Shown here one piece after another: positions 40,785 to 51,005 of a stretch of 64,000 nucleotides of DNA. Below the pieces are notes generated by a model. The model was not told the origin of the DNA. It did not search any database and worked only from the letters and a program-made list of their open reading frames with translations. Source of the stretch: Salinilacustrithrix flava. Lineage in GTDB: Bacteria; Actinomycetota; Acidimicrobiia; Acidimicrobiales; Salinilacustritrichaceae. The position numbers and the translations under genes are program-made. Within the stretch, counting starts at the first letter, position 1. Each line of letters begins with the position of its first letter. The stretch lies in the NCBI RefSeq assembly GCF_041228405.1, contig NZ_CP133888.1, forward strand, positions 372,001 through 436,000. Reading direction: 5' to 3'.

Positions 40785-40816
40785 CGACCACCGACGGTCG
40801 AATCGCGCGCGAGGAA
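40785..40816 (+). repeat. Repeat D, outer end of the nuclease-gene cassette
   Basis: CGACCACCGACGGTCGAATC then GCGCGCGAGGAA. It matches C at most positions with a 62-nt offset and is the inverted partner of A. Confidence 0.6.
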
Positions 40817-40833
40817 GCCGGATCGGACGGGAT

Positions 40834-41616
40834 TCAGCGGGGTGGGCGGATCATCTGCTGGCCGCCGCCGTCGACGCGGATGCGCACGCCGCTGACGTAG
40901 GAGCCCTGCTCGCCCACGAGGAACGACACCACGGCGGCGACGTCCTCGGGCTGGCAGACCCGGCCGAAGGGGTAGTGGGCGTGGAGGTCCTCGATGTCGG
41001 CGCCGCCGGCCTTGGCCAGGCGACGGCCCATCTCGGTCTCGACCAGGCCGGGAGCGACGGTGTTCACCCGGATGCCGTGGCGCTGCTCCTCCTTGGCCAG
41101 GGTCGAGGCCAGGGCCTCCATCGCGGCCTTGCCCATGTTGTAGGGGGCACCGTTGGCCGCGTGGTGGTCGGTGGCGACGGAGGAGATGAAGACGATGTCG
41201 CCCCGGTCGCAGGTGCGCATGTGGGGCAGGACGAGGCGGCAGAGGTGGTGCGGGCCGACGGCGTGGGTCGCCAGCAGCCGGGCGGCCTCGGCCGGGTCGG
41301 TGTCGGCCACGGACTGGCCCCGCGACGCCAGGCCGGCGTTGTTGACCAGGATCGAGATGGGACCGAGCTCGCCGGCGACCCGCTCGACCATCTGGGCGTC
41401 GGCATCGGCATCGTCGATGGAGGCCTGCACCGCGATGGCCTTGCGGCCCATGTCCTGGATCTCGGCGACGGTGTTCGCCGCGGACTCCTCGTCCCGCCGG
41501 TAGTTGACGGCGACGTCCGCCCCCGCCTCAGCGAGCGACAGCGAGATGGCACGCCCCACCCCCCGTCCACCACCGGTGACCAGTGCGACCCTGCCCTGCA
41601 GCGCTCCGTTGCTCAT
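40834..41616 (-). CDS. Short-chain dehydrogenase/reductase
   Basis: A 260-residue classical SDR. The cofactor loop is VTGGGRGVGRAISLSLAEAGADVAVNYR (14-41), whose following R-R suggests NADP preference. There follow NNAGLASRG (about 95-103), the Ser in VFISSVATDH and the YxxxK in GAPYNMGKAAMEAL (about 160-173). The C-terminus has VSGVRIRVDGGGQ, typical of 3-oxoacyl-ACP reductase-like enzymes. The substrate is unassigned. ATG 41616 is 8 nt after TACGCT. It could be the last gene of the ABC-F operon or independent. Confidence 0.9.
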   Translation of the reverse strand: MSNGALQGRVALVTGGGRGVGRAISLSLAEAGADVAVNYRRDEESAANTVAEIQDMGRKAIAVQASIDDADADAQMVERVAGELGPISILVNNAGLASRGQSVADTDPAEAARLLATHAVGPHHLCRLVLPHMRTCDRGDIVFISSVATDHHAANGAPYNMGKAAMEALASTLAKEEQRHGIRVNTVAPGLVETEMGRRLAKAGGADIEDLHAHYPFGRVCQPEDVAAVVSFLVGEQGSYVSGVRIRVDGGGQQMIRPPR

Positions 41617-41624
41617 GGCGGCGG

Positions 41625-41630
41625 AGCGTA
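41625..41630 (-). promoter_or_regulatory. -10-like box, leaderless start of SDR
   Basis: TACGCT on the minus strand, 8-nt spacer, ATG 41616. Confidence 0.4.
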
Positions 41631-41632
41631 GG

Positions 41633-43444
<1,812 letters not shown>

Positions 43445-43472
43445 CCCGCCGGCGCCCGGTCCCCATGGGCGC

Positions 43473-44222
43473 TCACCTGGTGGCGACGAGGAGCACAGGC
43501 ACCGGGCTGCGCTCGAGCACCGCCCGGACGACCTCGCCGCGTTCCGGCTCGTCGGCGTGCGGCCAGCCCATGGCCAGCACGTCGGGGTGCTCCTGCGCGC
43601 ACGCTGCGAGGATCTCCTCGACCGGTGCACCGATGCGCAGATCGAGCCGCACGCCGGGCGCCCCGGGGGCGTAGCGGGCCAGGAACTCCTCGGCGTAGGC
43701 CTCGGTCTCGTACTGCACCTGGTCCGAGAAGCTCGGGACGGAGCTCTCGTCGTCGACGTGGACGGCGACGAGCTCCAGGTCGGCATCCGCAGCGAGCGCG
43801 ATGGCCCGCTTGAGCTCACGGGCGCGCCCGGGGACCCCGGCCATCGCGATGAGGACCCGCCGGAAGCGGTCCGGCAGCACGGCCCGGGGGGGAACGACCA
43901 GCACGGGCTTGTCCACCGAACCGGCGAGCCCGAGCGCGAGGTGGCCGGTCGCCGCAGCGGCGACGTGGCTGCGCTGGCCGATGGCGAACCCGACGACGTC
44001 GTCGTCGGCCGCGAGGGAGACCAGCACGTCCAGGGGCTCCCCGGGCACCGTCCGGAAGGGGATCTTGAAGCCGGCGGCTGCTGCGGCGGCCGTGCGTCCC
44101 TCGACGTCGGCGACGTGCACCCCCTCGACCTCGGCACCGAAGACCGGCGCCAGCAGCTGGGCAGCTGCGACCACCGGATGGGCAGCCGCCGAGTCGTCCA
44201 CGGCGGCGATGATCCTGCTCAT
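43473..44222 (-). CDS. Universal stress protein (two Usp domains)
   Basis: A 249-residue protein with two Usp folds. The first is IIAAVDDSAAAHPVVAAAQLLA with HLALGLAGSVDKPVLVVPP (about 90-108). The second is RRVLIAMAGVPGRARELKRAIALAADADLELVAVHVDDE and ends ERSPVPVLLV. The tails of each match the G-x-S/V-x-x-V-P phosphate region only loosely, so ATP binding is uncertain. Tandem Usps are typical of actinobacterial dormancy and hypoxia regulons. It starts 10 nt after the GH65 stop and so is co-transcribed with it. Confidence 0.88.
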   Translation of the reverse strand: MSRIIAAVDDSAAAHPVVAAAQLLAPVFGAEVEGVHVADVEGRTAAAAAAGFKIPFRTVPGEPLDVLVSLAADDDVVGFAIGQRSHVAAAATGHLALGLAGSVDKPVLVVPPRAVLPDRFRRVLIAMAGVPGRARELKRAIALAADADLELVAVHVDDESSVPSFSDQVQYETEAYAEEFLARYAPGAPGVRLDLRIGAPVEEILAACAQEHPDVLAMGWPHADEPERGEVVRAVLERSPVPVLLVATR

Positions 44223-44232
44223 CGGGTCCTCC

Positions 44233-46716
44233 TCACGTCAGAAGCTCCCAGCCCTCGGCGGCCCGACCGAACCGGAGGCCGGTGCCTTCGACCACGGCGT
44301 CGATCCCGTCCACGTGCACCGGAACCGGGCGGTCGCTCTCCAGGTGCAGCTCCTCGTGCCCGATGCGCACCCGCACCCGGCTGCCGTGGAAGCGGACCCG
44401 GAGGCGCAGGCCGTCCCAGGCGGGCGGCAGCTGCGGGTCGACCACCAGGCGACCGTGGCGCGGGCGCAGCCCGGCGAAGCCGAAGGCGAGCGCCTGCCAG
44501 ACCCCGCCCATGGTCGCCAGGTGCAACCCGCCTGCCGTCGTCCCGGTGAGGTCGTCCAGGTCGATCCGCGTCGCCATCCGCAGCGCGGACAGCGCCCCCT
44601 CGTGGTCGCCGGCGCGGGCCGCGAGGGCGGCGTGCATCGCCGGGGACAGCGAGCTCCCGTGGGCCGTGCGCGGCTCGTAGAAGTCCAGGTTCGGTCGGAG
44701 GCTGCCGGGCACGACCTCCTCGGGGACGAGGTGGTGGAGCATGAGCACGTCCGCCTGCTTGAGGACCTGCGCGCCCCGGACGCGGTCGCGGCCGAGCAGC
44801 AGGTCGGCGGCGATGGGGAGTCGTGGCGCGACCTCGGCGATGAAGAGGGCCTCGAGCTCGTGGAACCCAGCGAACTGCTCGTAGACCCGGGTCGTGGGGT
44901 CGTAGCCGTCGACCAGGGCGTCCGCCACGTGGCGCCAGGCGCGCGCTTCGTCGAGCCCGGCCGGGGCACCGACGTCCGCTGCCTCCACTGCGTCGGCGGC
45001 CCGTCGCAGGTTCCACCGCGCCACCACGTTCGTGAACGCGTTGTCGTCCACCGGCTCGTGGTACTCGTCGGGCCCGACCACCCCGTAGATGTGGGCCGCC
45101 CCGGCGGCATCGGTCCGCACCCGGGACTCCCAGTAGCGCGCCGTCTGCACGAGCAGCTCGAGGCCCGGGCCCCGGGCGAAGTCCGCGTCGCCGGTCCAGT
45201 CCACGTAGCAGCTGGTCGCCCAGGCCACCTGGGCGACCACGTGCTCCTCGAGCAGCCCGGTGCGGATGGGCACGAGCCGCCCGGTCCGGTCGCGGGCCGA
45301 GCTCGGCGTCACGTCGTAGCCGGTCCGAGCCGACTCCCAGGGGAATCGGGCGCCCCGCCGCCCCCTCCTCCGGGCGGTGTCGAGTGCAGCGTCGAGACGG
45401 CGGACCCGGTACTCGAGCATCGCCCGCGCCGCCGGCGGGTGGGTGGCGGCCAGGAAGGGCAGCACGAAGGTGTCGGAGTCCCAGAACACGTGCCCGCGGT
45501 ACGCCTGCCCGCTGAGCCCGCGAGCGCCGACCGCGGCCTCCCCCTCGTCGGCGACGGACGCCATGAGGTGGAACAGGGCGAAGCGCACGCCGAGCTGGAG
45601 CTCGTCGTCGCCGTCGATCTCCACGTCAGCGTCCTCCCACCGAGCCGCCCAGGCGGCGCGGTGCTCGGCGAGGAGCAGGTCGAACCCGCACCCGGCCAGC
45701 TCGCGCGCTCGGGCCGTCGCGGTGGCGGGATCCGGCAGGTCCTCGGGATCACCCTCGTAGGCGATCATGCGGTCGAGGACCACACCGTCCGGGGCCGGGG
45801 TGACCGCAGCGGTCACCGCAGCGACGATGCCACCGGAGGTGCCGGCAGCGGCCTTCCACCCGACCCCGTCCGTCACGCGCGCCCCGTCGGGCGCCACGAG
45901 CAGCGGTCCCTCGGGATCAGCTGGGCCACATGCGCGCTCGACGACCGAGCCCGGGCGTCGCAGAGAGGCGAAGCGCACGCTGCGCACCGGCCCGACATCG
46001 GTCAGGGCACGCTCGTGCAGCACGCCGGTGCGCAGATCGAGCGTGCGCGCCACGCCGCCCTCGGGATGCAGTCGCCACGGCAGGGAGGCCGCGACCGGTC
46101 CGGGCAGCAGGTGCGTCTCGGGGCCGTCCCCGTCGTAGACCCCGGCCACCATCGACCACGACGGCGCGCCGGGATCGTGCACGACGGTGGCACCGCCGAT
46201 CCCCAACCGTCCGTCGGCCAGGGTCGTGAGGGTCGCCCGCACCCGCTCGCCCTCCGGATCGTGGCCCTCGAGCACCAGGCCCCAGCCGGGGGCCGGATCG
46301 ACCTCGGGGAGGTGACGGGTGCGCCGGCGCTCGACCTGCGCGACCAGGACCTCGCGCTGCGGCGCGTCCGCGAGCACCAGGGTCCCGGCGCGGTCGATGC
46401 CGCGCGCCCACAGCTCGCGCCGGATCCAGTTCAGCGGCTCGCCGGCTTCGGTGGTGGGGAGCACGCGCCCGTCCTCGACCACGGTGCGGTCAGGCCCGTC
46501 GCCCGACGCGAGCAGCAGCACGGAGCGGGACGCGACGCGCTCGGAGCGGAGCAGTACGGCCGCGTCCCGCCCCGGCCCCGGGGCGACGACGGCCACGGCC
46601 AGGCCGGCATCGAGGGCGGCGGCCAGCGAGCCGTCCAGGTCGGCCTCGACCGGCTCCGATGCGACGAACACGACCGCTTCGAAGCGACGGTCCGGCATGG
46701 AGGTCACGGTGGTCAT
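44233..46716 (-). CDS. GH65-family glycoside phosphorylase/hydrolase (trehalose/maltose type)
   Basis: An 827-residue GH65 enzyme. A beta-sandwich N-domain (about 1-290) is followed by an (alpha/alpha)6 barrel. The catalytic acid is in GVVGPDEYHEPVDDNAFTNVV (about 546-566), after QAYRGHVFWDSDTFVLPFL (about 410-428). The phosphate-side HGSSLSPAMHAALAARAGD and LHLATMGG follow near 690-730. GH65 members phosphorolyse trehalose, kojibiose, nigerose or maltose to beta-glucose-1-phosphate, and the donor is not clear. ATG 46716 is chosen by AGGTGG 8 nt upstream. It heads the GH65-Usp-ABC-F operon. Confidence 0.88.
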   Translation of the reverse strand: MTTVTSMPDRRFEAVVFVASEPVEADLDGSLAAALDAGLAVAVVAPGPGRDAAVLLRSERVASRSVLLLASGDGPDRTVVEDGRVLPTTEAGEPLNWIRRELWARGIDRAGTLVLADAPQREVLVAQVERRRTRHLPEVDPAPGWGLVLEGHDPEGERVRATLTTLADGRLGIGGATVVHDPGAPSWSMVAGVYDGDGPETHLLPGPVAASLPWRLHPEGGVARTLDLRTGVLHERALTDVGPVRSVRFASLRRPGSVVERACGPADPEGPLLVAPDGARVTDGVGWKAAAGTSGGIVAAVTAAVTPAPDGVVLDRMIAYEGDPEDLPDPATATARARELAGCGFDLLLAEHRAAWAARWEDADVEIDGDDELQLGVRFALFHLMASVADEGEAAVGARGLSGQAYRGHVFWDSDTFVLPFLAATHPPAARAMLEYRVRRLDAALDTARRRGRRGARFPWESARTGYDVTPSSARDRTGRLVPIRTGLLEEHVVAQVAWATSCYVDWTGDADFARGPGLELLVQTARYWESRVRTDAAGAAHIYGVVGPDEYHEPVDDNAFTNVVARWNLRRAADAVEAADVGAPAGLDEARAWRHVADALVDGYDPTTRVYEQFAGFHELEALFIAEVAPRLPIAADLLLGRDRVRGAQVLKQADVLMLHHLVPEEVVPGSLRPNLDFYEPRTAHGSSLSPAMHAALAARAGDHEGALSALRMATRIDLDDLTGTTAGGLHLATMGGVWQALAFGFAGLRPRHGRLVVDPQLPPAWDGLRLRVRFHGSRVRVRIGHEELHLESDRPVPVHVDGIDAVVEGTGLRFGRAAEGWELLT

Positions 46717-46756
46717 GGGATCGACCACCTCCGATCTGCCGGCGGTCGCTGGACCC

Positions 46757-46762
46757 ACCGTA
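46757..46762 (-). promoter_or_regulatory. -10-like TACGGT of the GH65 operon
   Basis: TACGGT on the minus strand, 40 nt upstream of ATG 46716, which has a Shine-Dalgarno, so this operon should be leadered. Confidence 0.4.
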
Positions 46763-46786
46763 CGGACATCGCCGGCGGCGCTGTAG

Positions 46787-46799
46787 GGGCCAATGGCCC
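46787..46799. promoter_or_regulatory. GGGCC-AAT-GGCCC inverted repeat upstream of GH65 operon
   Basis: A 5-bp perfect inverted repeat with a 3-nt spacer. Its centre lies about 43 nt upstream of the transcription start predicted from the TACGGT box, a classic activator position. Confidence 0.4.
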
Positions 46800-46847
46800 A
46801 CCGGTGGTGATTCCACCGGACGGCGGCACATCGGGGACACTGGGGGG

Positions 46848-47981
46848 ATCGCCCCGCTGTTCCCGCCCCTGCAGATCGGTCCGCTGTCGGCGGACCCGCC
46901 GGTGGTCCTCGCCCCGATGGCCGGCGTCACCAACGCCCCCTTCCGCGCCCTGTGCCGCCGCTTCGGCGCCGCCCTGTACGTGTCGGAGATGGTCGGCGCC
47001 CGCGCCGTGGTCGAGGGCAACGAGCGCACGTTCCACATCGCCCGCTTCGCCGACGACGAGCCGGTGCGCTCGATCCAGCTCTACGGCACGGACCCGGCGG
47101 TCATGGGCGAGGCGGTGCGCCGGGTGCGCGACCAGGTCGGCGTCGACCACATCGACCTGAACTTCGGCTGTCCCGCCCGCAAGATCACCCGCCACGGCGG
47201 CGGTTCGGCCCTCCCCCTGCGGCCCCGGCTCTTCGGCGCGGTCGTGGCCGCGGCCGTCGACGGGGCCGGCGACATCCCGGTCACGGTGAAGATGCGGGTG
47301 GGCCTGGACGACGAGCACCGCACGTGGCTGGTGGCGGGGAAGCTGGCCCAGGAGGCCGGCGCGGCGGCGGTGGCCGTCCACGCCCGCACGGCCGAGCAGC
47401 TCTACTCAGGCGTCGCGGACTGGTCGACGATCACGCAGCTGAAGGAGACGGTCACCACCATCCCGGTGCTCGGCAACGGCGACATCTGGGAGGCCGCCGA
47501 CGCGGTCGAGATGATGCGCGTCACCGGCTGCGACGGCGTCGTCATCGGCCGGGGCTGCCTGGGCCGTCCCTGGCTGTTCCGGGACCTGGTCGCCGCGTTC
47601 GCCGGCGAGCCCGTGCCTGCGCCGCCATCGCTCGGCGACATCATCGAGATGGTGCGCACGCACGGCGAGATGCTGGCCGAGTGGTTCGGCGAGGAGTCCG
47701 GCATGCGGGAGCTGCGCAAGCACACCGGCTGGTACCTGCAGGGCTTCCCCGTCGGCCGGCCGCTGCGCGCCGCGCTCCGCTCGATGTCCTCGCTGGCGGA
47801 GCTCGATGCGCTGCTCGGCGAGCTCGACCCGCACCTGCCGTTCCCCCGCTCGGCCATGCGGATGCAGCGGGGCCACACCACCGGCCCCCGTCCGGTGAAG
47901 CTGCCCGAGGGCTGGCTCGACGACCCCGACGCGCTCGAACCGCCCAGTCGGCTCGCCGACCTGGCCGTCTCCGGCGGGTGA
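46848..47981 (+). CDS. tRNA-dihydrouridine synthase
   Basis: A 377-residue DusB-type flavoenzyme. It has VVLAPMAGVTNAPFRALCRRFGAALYVSEMV (about 21-51), IDLNFGCPARKITRHGGGSAL (catalytic Cys about 107), VTVKMRVGLDD, AVAVHARTAEQLYSG, the FMN phosphate site GNGDIWEAADAVEM and VVIGRGCLGRPWLF. Dus reduces uridines in the tRNA D-loop. No ATG, GTG or TTG exists in frame near the homology start. ATC 46848, six nt after GACACT, reads MAPLFPPLQIGP if decoded as Met and is my preferred start. CTG 46857 is the alternative. Confidence 0.88.
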   Translation: MAPLFPPLQIGPLSADPPVVLAPMAGVTNAPFRALCRRFGAALYVSEMVGARAVVEGNERTFHIARFADDEPVRSIQLYGTDPAVMGEAVRRVRDQVGVDHIDLNFGCPARKITRHGGGSALPLRPRLFGAVVAAAVDGAGDIPVTVKMRVGLDDEHRTWLVAGKLAQEAGAAAVAVHARTAEQLYSGVADWSTITQLKETVTTIPVLGNGDIWEAADAVEMMRVTGCDGVVIGRGCLGRPWLFRDLVAAFAGEPVPAPPSLGDIIEMVRTHGEMLAEWFGEESGMRELRKHTGWYLQGFPVGRPLRAALRSMSSLAELDALLGELDPHLPFPRSAMRMQRGHTTGPRPVKLPEGWLDDPDALEPPSRLADLAVSGG

Positions 47982-48559
47982 ACGTGGACGCCGCCGTGGT
48001 GCTGGCGTCGGGTTCGCCCCGGCGCCTGGAGCTGCTCCGCCGGATCGGCGTCGAACCGGTCGTCCGGCCCGCGGACATCGACGAGACGCCCCAGCCGGGC
48101 GAGGCCCCCGAGTCGACCGTCGCGCGCCTGGCACGCACCAAGGCCCGCACCGTCGAGCGCACGCCCGGCGAGCTGGTGATCGCAGCCGACACCGAGGTCG
48201 TGCTCCGCGACGGCGTCCTCGGCAAGCCCGCCGACGCGAGCGGGGCCGCCGCCATGCTGCGCTCGCTCTCGGGCCGATCGCACCGGGTGGTCACCGGCGT
48301 GCACCTCGTGTGCGGGGACGAGGAGGCCGCCGCCGTGGAGGAGACCGTCGTCCACGTGCGGGAGCTGACCGAGGCGGAGATCGAGGCCTACGTGGCGACC
48401 GGGGAGCCCTTCGGCAAGGCCGGCGCCTACGCCATCCAGGGCGCGGGCGGGATGTTCGTCGAGCGCATCGAGGGCAGCGACACCAACGTGATCGGACTGC
48501 CGCTGACCACCGTCGTGCGCCTGGCCGGCGAGGTCGGCGTCACCCTCCTGCCCCGCTGA
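47978..48559 (+). CDS. maf: Maf-family nucleotide pyrophosphatase
   Basis: A 193-residue Maf/YhdE protein. It has VLASGSPRRLELLRRIGVEPVV (7-28), VIAADTEVVLRDGVLGKPAD (about 67-86) and AYVATGEPFGKAGAYAIQGAGGMFVERIEGSDTNVIGLPL near the C-terminus. Maf hydrolyses dTTP/UTP or modified pyrimidine triphosphates and is linked to septum control. GTG 47978 overlaps the Dus stop (GTGA), so the two are translationally coupled; a second in-frame GTG follows two codons later. Confidence 0.93.
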   Translation: MNVDAAVVLASGSPRRLELLRRIGVEPVVRPADIDETPQPGEAPESTVARLARTKARTVERTPGELVIAADTEVVLRDGVLGKPADASGAAAMLRSLSGRSHRVVTGVHLVCGDEEAAAVEETVVHVRELTEAEIEAYVATGEPFGKAGAYAIQGAGGMFVERIEGSDTNVIGLPLTTVVRLAGEVGVTLLPR

Positions 48560-48563
48560 CGAG

Positions 48564-48586
48564 ACGCCAGCACTGCCAGTTCGGAG
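48564..48586 (+). repeat. CCAGCACTGCCAG interspersed repeat, copy 3
   Basis: ACGCCAGCACTGCCAGTTCG in the 36-nt gap between the convergent maf and MMPL genes. Confidence 0.65.
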
Positions 48587-48595
48587 AAGGCTGGT

Positions 48596-50974
48596 TCAGG
48601 AGACGCCGACCGGTTCGCGGGCGTCGTCGGACTCCTCGCCCCGGTCGGCCCGGACGCGCGCTGCGGCTTCAGCGAGCTGGGCCTCGTGGTCGGGGGCGCC
48701 CTCGACGTGCAGCGCCGGGAGGCGGCGGTCGATCCAGCCCGGGATCCACCAGTTGCGCTCACCCAGCAGCTCCATCGTCGCCGGTACGAGCAGCATGCGG
48801 ACGAGGGTGGCGTCGAGCAGGACCGCCATGCCGAGCCCGGCGCCGAAGACCTTCACGATGCGACCGTCCTCGAGCAGGAAGCTGCCGAAGACCACGACCA
48901 TGATCGCCGCCGCTGCGCTGATGACCCGGGCGGTTGCGGCCAGGCCGTCGGCCACCGAGTTGCGGGCGTCGCCGGTGCGCTCGTACTCCTCCTTGATGCG
49001 GGACAGCAGGAAGACCTCGTAGTCCATGGACAGGCCGAAGACGATGGCGAACATCATCATCGGGATGAACGGCTCGATGGGCGCCGGCTCGATGCCGGTG
49101 AGGTCGCCGAGCCAGCCCCACTGGAACACCGCAACGACGATGCCGTAGGCGCCGGCGATCGAGAGCATGTTCAGAACGACGGCCTTGAGCGGCACCAGCA
49201 GTGACCGGAAGACCGCCATCAGCAGGACGAACGACATGGCGAGCACCACGCCGAAGAAGAGGAAGCTGCGGCCCGCGAGGTAGTCGGAGAAGTCCACCGA
49301 GACCGCCACGAACCCGGTCACGTGCACCTCGGGTCCACCCTCGCCGGCGACGGCCGGGATGACCCCGTCGCGGAGGCGGTTGATGAGCTCTTCGGTGGCC
49401 TCGTCCTGGGGGGCGCTGGTGGGCACCACCCGTGCGAGGGCGGCGACCGGCGCGTCGAAGTCGTTCGGGATCGCCGGCGTCACGGAGGCGACGCCGGGGT
49501 CGGCCGCGACGGCCTCGACCACCTGCTGGAAGGTGGCGAAGCCCTCCGGCCCGTCGACCTCGCCGACGATGACGAAGGGTCCGTTGAAGCCGGGGCCGAA
49601 GCCGTCGCTCAGCAGGTCGTAGGCCTGGCGGGTCGTCGAGTCCTCGGGGTAGTTGCCCTCGTCGGAGAAGCCGAGCCGGATGCCGAGCAGGGGCAGGGCC
49701 AGGACGAGCAACAGCAGGGTCCCGCCGATGGCGAAGGGCCACGGACGGCGCTGGATCAGGTGGCTCCACCGGTACCAGCCGCTCTCACGGACCGGCTTCG
49801 GGACGCGGCGCGGCACCTCGCGCTTCAGCACCGGGATGAAGGATCCGACGACCAGCACCGCGAGCGCCGCCGGGACGCCGAGCAGCAGGGCGGGGATGCC
49901 GAGACCGGCACCGAGCAGCGCCACGGAGATGCAGCCGGCGGCGACGAGGCCGCGCCACCGGGTCACCTCCACCTTGAGGCGGGCGAAGCCGAGCAGCGCC
50001 GGCAGCAGCGTGGTGGAGGCGACCATCGTCACCGCCACGGTGATGGCTGCGGCGACACCGAGACCGGCGACGAACTCGAGGCCGATCAGCAGCAGCCCGA
50101 GCAGGGACACGACGACGGTGATGCCGGCGAACACGACGGCCCGTCCTGCGGTGTCGATCGCCGCCATCGTGGCGACCTGGGGGTCGTGGCCCGTGTGCAG
50201 GTACTCGCGGAAGCGGGTGACGATGAAGAGCGCGTAGTCGATGCCGACGCCGAGGCCGATCATGGCCCCGATCTGCAGGGCGAAGTCGGGCATGCCCATG
50301 ACGTTCGAGGCCAGGTTCGTGAGCATGATGCCGAGGCCCACGCCGGCGACCGCCACGGCGATCGGCAGGCCCATGGCCAGCACGGACCCGAACGAGACGA
50401 TGAGCACAACGACGGCGAAGGCGAGGCCGATCAGCTCGGACTCCGGCGGCTCGAACCCGGCGAGCACCTCGCCGCCGACCTCGATCCGCACACCGTCGAT
50501 CTCGGACTCGATCTCCTCGGCCCGGTCGAGGATCTCGACGCCGATCTCGCCGGACTCGGAGAACCCGACCTCCTCGCCGACCTCCACCCGGGCGAAGGCG
50601 ACCCGCCCGGCCAGCTCGCCCTGCTCGGCGATCTGGCCGAACCCCTCCTCGGAGTACGGGCTGGTGACGTCGACGTACGGGATCTCGTCGGTCTCGGCGA
50701 ACAGCTCCTCCATCGCCGCCTGCACCGTGGGGTCGGTGACCCCCTGGTCGGCCTGGAACACGATGGAACCGGTGGGGCCGGCCCCGAGGCCGTCGAAGTG
50801 CTCCTCGAGCACCGCGAAGCCGTCGCGGCTCTCGGACTCGGGTGCCTCCGGGTTGCCGGTGAAGTCCGATCCCACGATGGCGACGGCGACGCCGGCGAGC
50901 ACCACGGCGGCGATCCAGACGATGACGACCGGTCGGCGGTGCGCGTAGCACCACCGGGCGAGCTGCATGTACAC
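48596..50974 (-). CDS. MMPL-family RND transporter
   Basis: A 792-residue polytopic protein with two repeats, each a periplasmic loop plus about six helices. Signatures: PVVIVWIAAVVLAGVAVAIV at the N-terminus, GLGVGIDYALFIVTRFREYLHTG (about 236-258) and its counterpart VFGLSMDYEVFLLSRIKEEYERTGD (about 640-664), which carry the proton-relay Asp. MMPL proteins export lipids or act as drug pumps. GTG 50974 is chosen because AGGAGG lies 6 nt upstream. The next ATG (50968) would be too far. The substrate is unknown. Confidence 0.92.
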   Translation of the reverse strand: MYMQLARWCYAHRRPVVIVWIAAVVLAGVAVAIVGSDFTGNPEAPESESRDGFAVLEEHFDGLGAGPTGSIVFQADQGVTDPTVQAAMEELFAETDEIPYVDVTSPYSEEGFGQIAEQGELAGRVAFARVEVGEEVGFSESGEIGVEILDRAEEIESEIDGVRIEVGGEVLAGFEPPESELIGLAFAVVVLIVSFGSVLAMGLPIAVAVAGVGLGIMLTNLASNVMGMPDFALQIGAMIGLGVGIDYALFIVTRFREYLHTGHDPQVATMAAIDTAGRAVVFAGITVVVSLLGLLLIGLEFVAGLGVAAAITVAVTMVASTTLLPALLGFARLKVEVTRWRGLVAAGCISVALLGAGLGIPALLLGVPAALAVLVVGSFIPVLKREVPRRVPKPVRESGWYRWSHLIQRRPWPFAIGGTLLLLVLALPLLGIRLGFSDEGNYPEDSTTRQAYDLLSDGFGPGFNGPFVIVGEVDGPEGFATFQQVVEAVAADPGVASVTPAIPNDFDAPVAALARVVPTSAPQDEATEELINRLRDGVIPAVAGEGGPEVHVTGFVAVSVDFSDYLAGRSFLFFGVVLAMSFVLLMAVFRSLLVPLKAVVLNMLSIAGAYGIVVAVFQWGWLGDLTGIEPAPIEPFIPMMMFAIVFGLSMDYEVFLLSRIKEEYERTGDARNSVADGLAATARVISAAAAIMVVVFGSFLLEDGRIVKVFGAGLGMAVLLDATLVRMLLVPATMELLGERNWWIPGWIDRRLPALHVEGAPDHEAQLAEAAARVRADRGEESDDAREPVGVS

Positions 50975-51005
50975 GGCGTTCCTCCTGTGGACCGGCCCCG
51001 GGAGG

